DNA of 64,000 nt. Origin: Trichobilharzia szidati (Eukaryota; Platyhelminthes; Trematoda; Strigeidida; Schistosomatidae). Position 1 is the first letter of the stretch. Each line of letters starts with the position of its first letter. Under the pieces are notes generated by a model, which did not search any database, had not been told where the DNA came from, and saw nothing but the letters and a program-made list of their open reading frames with translations. The stretch covers positions 28,200,865-28,264,864 of the forward strand of contig OX235275.1 in the NCBI GenBank assembly GCA_944472155.2, read 5' to 3'. This document shows positions 56,420 through 64,000 of this stretch, one piece after another. Position numbers and translations under genes: made by a program.

Positions 56420-58960
56420 TGACTAAAAAACTCCGTGTCTCAAGGAAACGGCAAGCCGTGGTTCGCAACGATATGTCGAATCACTGACTCATTGATCGGG
56501 GATCACGACTGCGCCTAGCCATCGTAAGGCATGTTATGTCATTACCAGAAGGTATTGATTGCCACTGAACGTCTGTCGAAAAGGTCCCATTACATCTACG
56601 AACCACAATTCACCCACTGCTGTCACTGGAAGCAACTGCAGTGACGGTTGTATATACTGGTCACCTTTCATCAGCTGATATTTCATACACCCTGTTACGT
56701 ACCTCTCAACATATTCTCTTATACCTCGCCAGTACATGTTTTGTCTCAGGAGATGGTTCGTTCTGGCAACACTTGTGTGTACTAGTTGGTGACATTTTTT
56801 TATCATCTCTTGGCCCAGGCATCAAGGTAATACTGCGAAGCAGCTTCCACCATCCTCCCGCCTCGTCAACATTCCACAGCCATTGAAGCTTAGCCGGTCT
56901 TTCTGTTTGAGTAGTAGATTTAACTCACGATTCGCTGTAGGGGGATTCACCTTTTTTGCGTTAGTTATCAATTGAATGACAGTTTGCAGGATGTCGTCCG
57001 GTTTGTGACTCTGGACAAGTCTTGCTGTGTCTTGCTCTAAAGCATCTACACCATATGTTATTTGAGATCACTCTACTTCTTCTCCTGTCCTAGATAAAAT
57101 ATCCAGTAACAAGTCCTCTTCTCCTGGGACATGAAAGATCGTGAAATCATACTCTTGTAGGCTTAACATCCACAGTGACAACTTCTTAAGTCGGTATCTA
57201 GCGGTTCTCAACCAGGGCTCATGATCAGTCTTTACGAGTAAGTGTTGACCAAGTTAGTAGTATCTCCATTTGTCTAACGCCCAGACAATCGCCAAACATT
57301 CCTTCTTAATTGTTGAATACTTTCGTTCCGTGTGCGATAAAAAACACGGCCGGCGTATTCGACGACACCACCACCCTATCCGGGTACTGCGCCTATTTCG
57401 TGATCAGTGGCATCGGCAGACAATATGAAGCAGCATCATTCTCTGGTGATCCATCAGCTGTTTGATACCCTCTGCGAGTCTTCTGACCAGACAAACTTTG
57501 ACTCGCCTAATATCCGGTATAGCGGAGCCGCCACTTTGTTGAAGCTTTTCACAAACCGACAATATAACGCCTCTCTCCCCAAAAACTCTTTTCATTTCTT
57601 GTTCGAGCTCAGGGACTGAGTGGACTTGACTGCTAAAATTTTTTCAGGTAGTGGTGTTATCTCGCCGTTTCCCACCTTATGTCCTAAAAGAGTAACGTTC
57701 TTCTTAGCAATCTGAGATTTCGTCTTGTTGATGCGTAGACCGAATTCTTCATTATGTCTTAGCACTGCCTCTACATGTTCTACGTGGTCACTCTCGCTCG
57801 CATTGTACATCACTAGATCGTCTCCATAAACTTCGACGTTCCTCAAATTCTTAAGCAACAGTCATTAATCGTCTAAATGTGAACAGGGCACCCGGCAATC
57901 CAAAAGGCATGCGTTTAAACCGATATTGTTTCAGTCCTAAAAAGAACATCATCTTATCTCTATCTCCTCGTTTTATTGGCACTTGGCAGTACCCTGATCG
58001 CAGATCTAAGACTGTGAACAGCTTCACACTTGTAAGCGATCTAAGATTTCTGCTATGGCTGGCATCGCACATGGTCTCAGATCTGTTATGCTGTTCAACT
58101 GTCGGAAATCAACACAAAATATGTATTTCCCGTTTCCTTTCTTCACTAATGGCACTGGAGAACTATATCGGCTATCGGCTTATTCAATAATGTCACCCTT
58201 CAACATCTCTTCCACCTGTCTTGCAATGTCGCTTTCTAAATGACAAGTAACCCTTCGAGTTATGAGTGGTTTCACTTCCCTCTTGTCAATGGAATTTCGT
58301 GCCACACTTTATCACGGTAACCGTAAGGATCTCCATCTCCAGTGAAAAGATGGTCATGTTTGCTGAGTAAAGTTGCTACACTTAGGACTTCCGACGTTGC
58401 AATCCCTGCTACCTCACTATTCTCGTGTATGCTGAAACACCCATACTTCGTTATGACAACCCTTTTCATTACGTTAATCACTGCATCTACTTCTCGCAGA
58501 ACGTCTGCCCACGGATTGTTCGGCAAAACTCAGACACAACAAGGAGTGAAAACGTCACGTTATCCTCTCCAATACTGACGTTGGAGCCTGACACTCCAGC
58601 GATTCTTAGCACCTCTCCACCCCACTATCTGCACTATCAACGAACATGGACTTGCACTCTTATATAAGCTCCTACCTACGAGTGAGACTGCTGCCCCCGT
58701 GTCGATTAAACACACCGACTCACCGTCATTTACGCGCAACTTCGAATACATCGCCCTCCTTCTAATCTCCCCTAGTACCTCTAGTCTCAAAAAGCAGAAA
58801 GACACAGTATACTTTTTAAAATGTTTTTCTGTCGTTTTTCCGGGCAAAGGTCTTTCCAGTGTCCCAGTTTGCCGCACGCGAAACGCTGGTTTCTGTCCAC
58901 GCTCATTCTCAGTACGGCCATGGTACAAACGCTATTTCTCTTTTTGCCATGCATTCATCT
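56420..58960 (-). pseudogene. Old Ty3/gypsy copy related to the intact element
   Basis: Minus-strand order from 58928: zinc-knuckle remnant, protease (SVCLIDTGAAVSLVGRSLYK), linker (SKHDHLFTGDGDPYGYRDKV), RT (LFTVLDLRSGYCQVPI, FKRMPFGLPGALFTFRRLM, VEVYGDDLVMYN), RNase H debris, integrase zinc site (KKCHQLVHTSVARTNHLL) and SGNQYLLVMT. Identity to the 32-36 kb polyprotein is obvious but clearly below that of a recent copy, with many frameshifts and stops. Gag and the DDE core are missing, and no LTRs were found. Notably it keeps YGDD and the first integrase His, both of which differ in the young element. Confidence 0.85.
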
Positions 58961-58999
58961 ATTTTTCGCTCACTAGGTTAACCTTATGAATTCTACTTT

Positions 59000-60050
59000 T
59001 GTACTAATTTACTCAGTGATTTAGCCATCTTATTTAGTCATCCCAGGGAGTTAATTATTATCATCAGGTGTGTAAAGACTTACATTTAAGGAGAAGGTAA
59101 TTGGTTGGCAATGAATAATAAGAGTGAGGCAGTAATAAACAACAAAATAAAGTGATCTTCAGCATTTAGATGAACTTGCGTGTAGAAAGCGGGATGATTT
59201 CTCATTTCAAATACCATTGGGAAACCAAAGGGCTTACACAGCATACGAAGTGGTGATGTTTTCCTTACGTCCTTTTGATGTTTATATAAATAAACTTTTT
59301 TTAATTTGTATGATATTGACGTTCATCATGCCTTTTGGCTGTTCTCGATCACTTGGCAGGTTCATCATCTTTTTCGCTTTCCTTTGTTTGTCATGCTAGA
59401 ATCACAAGTAGCACTTTGACACAATAATTCTGTGTATTTTAGGCAGCACAATATGGTGACCCTTTGTGACGTATGTCTTGATATTCATGAGTATTAAATG
59501 CCGTTTTTGATTACACACACGAAGACATTTTCAAATACAAAGACATTTCTTTTATTGACTAATGTTATTTCTCCGCGTTGACAAGATCATTTACATTTTT
59601 ATTAATGCTGTATTCGTATCTATTTATGGGGAAATTTCAGTAGAGCTAATTGAGGGTGGCAAAATACAACTGTACTCCTCCACTCCAGCTCACTAGAACC
59701 CTTGAATGTTGAAATGATAGTTTTAATTATTCAAAAACAATAATAATATTGATTATAATCGTAGCTATTTGAGGAACAAAGGTGGCAGTATTACGTAAAC
59801 ATAGGGGTATTTTTCGGTTCACAAAAAGCAGACGTGAAAAATGAATATTTATATTTCGTATAAACAGACAAGTTGGCACAGATTTCATGTAAAATCACCT
59901 GTTTTTATGAAATATAAAAAGTTATATTGTTATTTACTGTTCACGTCATGCTTCACATAACGACGAAAATACTCCTACTTATAGTAATACTGTTATTATT
60001 ATTACTGAAAATTTGCGAAATGACAAAAGCCAGTCGGGGATATTATTAAT
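59000..60050. other. No recognisable gene
   Basis: Very AT-rich. Short frames only; no repeat family recognised. Confidence 0.4.
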
Positions 60051-60059
60051 ACAATTCGT

Positions 60060-60750
60060 TCCTAATAATCGGAGTGGAACAAACGACTTCAATATCACAT
60101 CTCCATTTCGCTTGGTTCTTTGACATAGATTTCAGCTGCTTTCACGACTCTCTAGAAGCCTTCATTTCCTCCTTATACCATCTACTCCATGTCATCATGG
60201 GAGGTCAAACTCATCCAACTGACGCCCATTTGCGATCCATTAGTAAGCCTGCTGTGTGGCGTCTCTTGAATATCTCCTCAACGCGTAAGTTTAGTCTGGC
60301 TACATTTTCTTTTGAAAACTTATTAGCCAAAACCTTCTTGCCTTCTGGTTGACTTTCAGTGTTCCTTTTACTTATTCCTCCTTCCCATCTGATCCTCATG
60401 ATTTAGCGAATTCAAGAATTGATAAAAGTATGCATCAGTTTATTAGAGGTGCTTCTCGTGACGCCTTTAGTCTCTGAAACATAAGCAAATGCTCGTCAAC
60501 TTGATGTTAGGTTTGGAAATTCGGATCTTGTTCCTCGTGTTGGGTATTGTGAATTACCACATTGACTTCAGAATAATGATATCCTCTCCTGCCTTCCTAA
60601 TCCCACCTGTTTTTGACATCTTCACTAATTTCGCCTGCATGTGGTTAATCAATGCTTCTCAGGATAAAGAAGGAGACAATTTCCTAGAGATTCCTCCCAT
60701 CGTTTGTGATATTTACTGCTTAAACTTCCGTTGAAGATTACACTCCCTAG
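60060..60750 (-). repeat. RTE-like fragment, decayed
   Basis: + strand gagtggaacaaacgacttca, tctccatttcgcttggttct, ccactgacgcccatttgcg-like and cctctagtctctgaaac-type blocks follow the order of the 29080 and 36545 copies. No frame. Confidence 0.45.
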
Positions 60751-61375
60751 TGTGGTCTAGTTGTTTGTTGTTCAGCAGAAGGCTAGAGCAATACGATCAG
60801 AAGTATTATTGCAGATTATACTGATGTTTGTTTATAGACTTTGAGGCTGCAACATTTGTTTGAAAGCTGTCACCATCTGTACTATAATCGTCTTGTTCTG
60901 CTGGTTTCTTTGTCATTGTCAATTCTTCTTCTAATATTTTCAAGTTGGTTGCAGTTCATATTATTATGCATTGCGTTTATTGGTCTTCTGGCAACAACAC
61001 CAGCCTCGAGATCAGTGAATTGAGAGTCTTCGAAGCTTTTACATTTACTTCGACTTGAATGCATTCGCTGAAAAATTGGGTGAGGTAGTTATAGTTAGAT
61101 GTTTATCTAATTAGGCCAGGAGACTAACTAGTAGGTCAGAAAATTTAAATATATGAATCAAACAAATAAGGGAAACATAAATTTAAAGTAACTACTTATC
61201 AAATTTTATTCACAAATGTATGAAGACCCATAAGAAAGATAAGAGTGCTGATATAAATAATGAAAACAATATAAATGATAAGGAATTCAAATCCTCGATA
61301 GTACTGACACATAGAGAAGAAACATAGAAGGCTTAACGCTAGTTTCTTTATAAAACTGGATTTAGATGTCATTTG

Positions 61376-61995
61376 AGCCAACCAACTCACTCAGGGACAA
61401 ACTTTGTTCTCTTAAGGACCAGAGAGTTTCAATTAAGGAAATTATAGAATTTACCAAGTACTATGTAACGACTGTGTGGTAGAATACATAGGTCAGAATA
61501 ATAGCTTGGGATCAGGTAGACTATCAGAACACCTAAATTCACGGAGAGCAAAGCCAACTGACGCGGATAAATTAAGTAATCTGGAAAAAAACTCGATCAC
61601 TGTAATGCATTCAACTGAGTATAGTCACATAGTGTAGAGTATTAGTGTGGAAAAGTGATGTATTCAGGTGAAGATAAAGGCTAACAATAGAATTTTCATT
61701 CATAGAATCAAATTCAAATACTCACCTATACCAGATACATTTAAAATTACGATACAAAAAACAACGAAGCGTTGAGCTACATGAAACGAGTTATTAGGTG
61801 GTGTCAATACACTGATATACTACGAGCAGCAATAAATTTTGCTCTAAATGTAGTCATTCAGTTATTACTAATGTATTGCATCACTAAGCGTCTGTGTTCG
61901 GTTGTATCGAATAAACTTATCTAATATGTATCGAGTTATCTTTACGATCCTCTCAGTAAGCTCTCCAGGTTGAAACGTCGGAATGTTCTGGGTTA
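61376..61995 (+). pseudogene. Penelope-like GIY-YIG fragment, decayed
   Basis: NSLRDKLCSLKDQRVSIKE corresponds to NSIRNKLCRLKDPVEPLKQ in the 3.8-5.9 kb copy, followed by a stop-ridden GIY-YIG region (gtagaatacataggtcagaa = VEYIGQN with one frameshift) and a 3' end with gttgaaacgtcgg near 61970. It is the last part of that subfamily. Confidence 0.65.
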
Positions 61996-62041
61996 GTTGT
62001 GCCATAAAACCATTTCATAGAGTATCACTAACGAATACAGG

Positions 62042-62225
62042 TTTCGATAGAGAAAGACCAGTTTTGCAGTATAAAATGATATCATCATTCTATTTCACAG
62101 ATTCTTATCAGCTGCAAACTACCCGAAATTACAATGGTTCTAAATAATAACATTTCATACTTCAATGTTTTAAAGGTGATAAAGAAAAAATTATAAGATG
62201 AACGCATCCGGAATATAGGTATTAC
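62042..62225. repeat. Left arm of a ~185-bp inverted repeat
   Basis: Close reverse complement of 62503-62688; shared blocks include ttcttatcagctgcaaacta, acaatggttctaaataataa, catttcatacttcaatgttt and agatgaacgcatccggaata. About 280 bases separate the arms. It starts about 50 bases after the Penelope relic. Confidence 0.85.
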
Positions 62226-62502
62226 AATTTTTAGTTTAAGTCACCATCAATTTATATGCTATCAGACTATGAAAAAAGGGAAGTGAGAGAAGACAGAAAA
62301 CAGAAAAATCTAATAAACAGTGTTAGCTTGTACGTCAACATGGCAACTCAATAAAGTTAAAGTTCATCTAATTGAAAACTTGCTTAGTGAGCTGAGCTCA
62401 CTGGTGTGTATGACTAATCAGTATAATGAAAGTTATACAGTTACAAAGACAGTGAGAGATTGACCACACTCCCTTTCTGTGTGATTAAGTGTGGTCTGAA
62501 AC

Positions 62503-62688
62503 GTAATACTTATATTCCGGATGCGTTCATCTTATAGTGTTTTCTTTATTACCTTTCAAACATTGAAGTATGAAATGTTATTATTTAGAACCATTGTAAT
62601 TTTAGGTAGTTTGCAGCTGATAAGAACCTGTGAAATATGACGATATCGTTTTGTACTGGAAATCTGGTCTTTCTTTTTCTATCGAAAT
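62503..62688. repeat. Right arm of the ~185-bp inverted repeat
   Basis: Reverse complement of the left arm with scattered substitutions (roughly 10 percent by eye) and small indels. No ORF in arms or loop. Confidence 0.85.
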
Positions 62689-62699
62689 TTATCAACGGA

Positions 62700-64000
62700 A
62701 CCAAATGTATGGAATACAGGTTTAATTTTGTCAATAATGACTACACCTGTTTAATTTGTAATAATAATAATTTTTATTTCGTGTAAACTGGTGTTTACAA
62801 GAAATGCATGCCATTTTTACAGGCACGATCAGTTATGTTATAAATTGCAATCGTGAAGTATCATAAATTAATACTTTCTCAAAAGTTTAAATCGTTCGAT
62901 AATGGCTCAAGCGATCAGAACAGGTTCTTATTAATGGTAAATTGTAAACCCTTCACAATGGTTACCATCGAAGTTGAGCGACAACCCAAACTTTCTTTCG
63001 ATTTTTGCTGATAGCAATGGTCAACCAATGAACAGCCTATATTTGCGTAAGTGCTATGCCACCACGTGATTAAAAGCTATTTCAGGAAGAGGAGAACATC
63101 CTAGCCAACTGCAAAATGGCATAAAATACAATTATGGATAACAAATCATTGAAGTACATCTACAAGATATATACACGGAGGAGGTGGAGACTTCTTGGAA
63201 TGATAGCATACTTTTGCAATGTATAATGCTAACCATATTGGTCTTAGCATGGAAACCATGACGTTTTCGACGAAAATATAGCTTTGCTCAAACAGTGATG
63301 TTGTTGGGGTTTTCATCAAAGCAACCAGACTTTGGGCAAGCAACAAATATGAACAAAGTGTAAGTTTTAGCTTTAATAAAGGCCTAGATAATTAAGATAA
63401 AATAGAGTATAATAGTGCGTAAATAAAAAGATTATCGTGAGGTAGATAAGTGATATTTCAGTGAGAAGTGAATTCAAAGATCTGGAAGATTGAAACTCGT
63501 AGGACAAGCTGACCTGTAAGATGTCTCATGAATTTTTGCAGGGCCCATGTAGTAGCACCTTAACAAGAAGCTGAACAGGCTGGTAGATGGTAGGAGAAAA
63601 AGCAGTTTTTATAATTTAGATCTGTATAAACCTTATTGTTTAGTTTGTTAAGGAACTAGACTAATATTTAATTCTCGAGCTGTCAAAAATGCATGCTGCT
63701 GTCCTACAGATCGAAGCGACCACTACCATATCTGCTGATCAGCATGCGCCACCCTCCCTCCTTTTTAATGTTAAGCTCTGAGACTTTTTTGACAATAGCT
63801 GTAGTTGCATCGCTCTGAGCCCGTCTCAGTCATTCAACATGCCGCACATTAACAGCTTCCCATTAGGTCACCAGATGCATCGATACCTGAGGAGATTCTT
63901 AGCAGTTTCCCTATTATACATGTATAAATATATATAAATATTCGTTACAAACGACTAGGAAATTAAGTTTCCCTTATGTAGTCACACTGTCATTTCTATC
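62700..64000. other. No recognisable gene
   Basis: AT-rich sequence. The 66-codon minus frame at 63146-63346 has no recognisable motif. Nothing else supported. Confidence 0.4.

Overview
This is AT-rich eukaryotic DNA, most likely from a schistosome (blood fluke). The inference rests on the mix of repeats: tRNA-headed SINE-like repeats carrying hammerhead-ribozyme sequences (the S-alpha type known from Schistosoma), RTE- and CR1-like non-LTR retrotransposons, Penelope-like elements with a GIY-YIG domain, a Ty3/gypsy element and a Merlin-type transposase relic. Two host genes lie among them, with long repeat-filled introns and one 31-bp micro-intron.

Host genes. On the + strand, six consecutive exons (2418-2730, 6086-6259, 13938-14225, 22175-22360, 41203-41515, 43326-43603) join in frame into the C-terminal ~516 residues of NPL4 (NPLOC4), the ubiquitin-binding cofactor of p97/VCP. 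It ends in a RanBP2/NZF zinc finger, with a poly(A) signal at 43910. The upstream exons are outside the window or were not recognised. On the - strand, three exons (50701-51966, 46722-46953, 46554-46690) encode a divergent GFOD1/2-like oxidoreductase-fold protein. The two genes converge, with stop codons about 2.95 kb apart, and the gap is filled by RTE debris.

Repeats, region by region. 0-2.4 kb: decayed hammerhead SINEs and RTE tails. 3.8-5.9 kb: a broken Penelope-like element. 7.2-8.3 kb: a ~382-bp inverted repeat enclosing a Penelope N-terminal fragment. 8.5-9.1 kb: an RTE 3' end. 9.1-11.6 kb: a Penelope-like element with an uninterrupted 690-codon RT/GIY-YIG frame (- strand). 12.6-13.1 kb: Merlin transposase relic. 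14.6-25 kb: SINEs and RTE pieces, ending with one structurally complete hammerhead ribozyme at 24999-25043. 25.5-30.9 kb: four separate GIY-YIG/Penelope C-terminal fragments. 32.1-36.5 kb: a complete Ty3/gypsy element with 292-bp LTRs that I read as identical, a 4-bp target duplication and one long gag-pol frame. 36.5-50 kb: RTE fragments around the gene ends. 52-56 kb: CR1-like pieces. 56.4-59 kb: an old relative of the gypsy element. 61.4-62.7 kb: a Penelope relic followed by a ~185-bp inverted repeat. Several stretches (roughly 17.4-19.2, 26-27.5, 59-60 and 62.7-64 kb) hold nothing I can identify.

Apart from the two host genes, only the gypsy polyprotein and the 9.3-11.4 kb Penelope ORF look like intact proteins; the rest is decayed. 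The most interesting items are the intact-looking hammerhead, the hammerhead-like motifs in Penelope-associated inverted repeats, and the very young gypsy copy that carries unusual residues at two catalytic or zinc sites.
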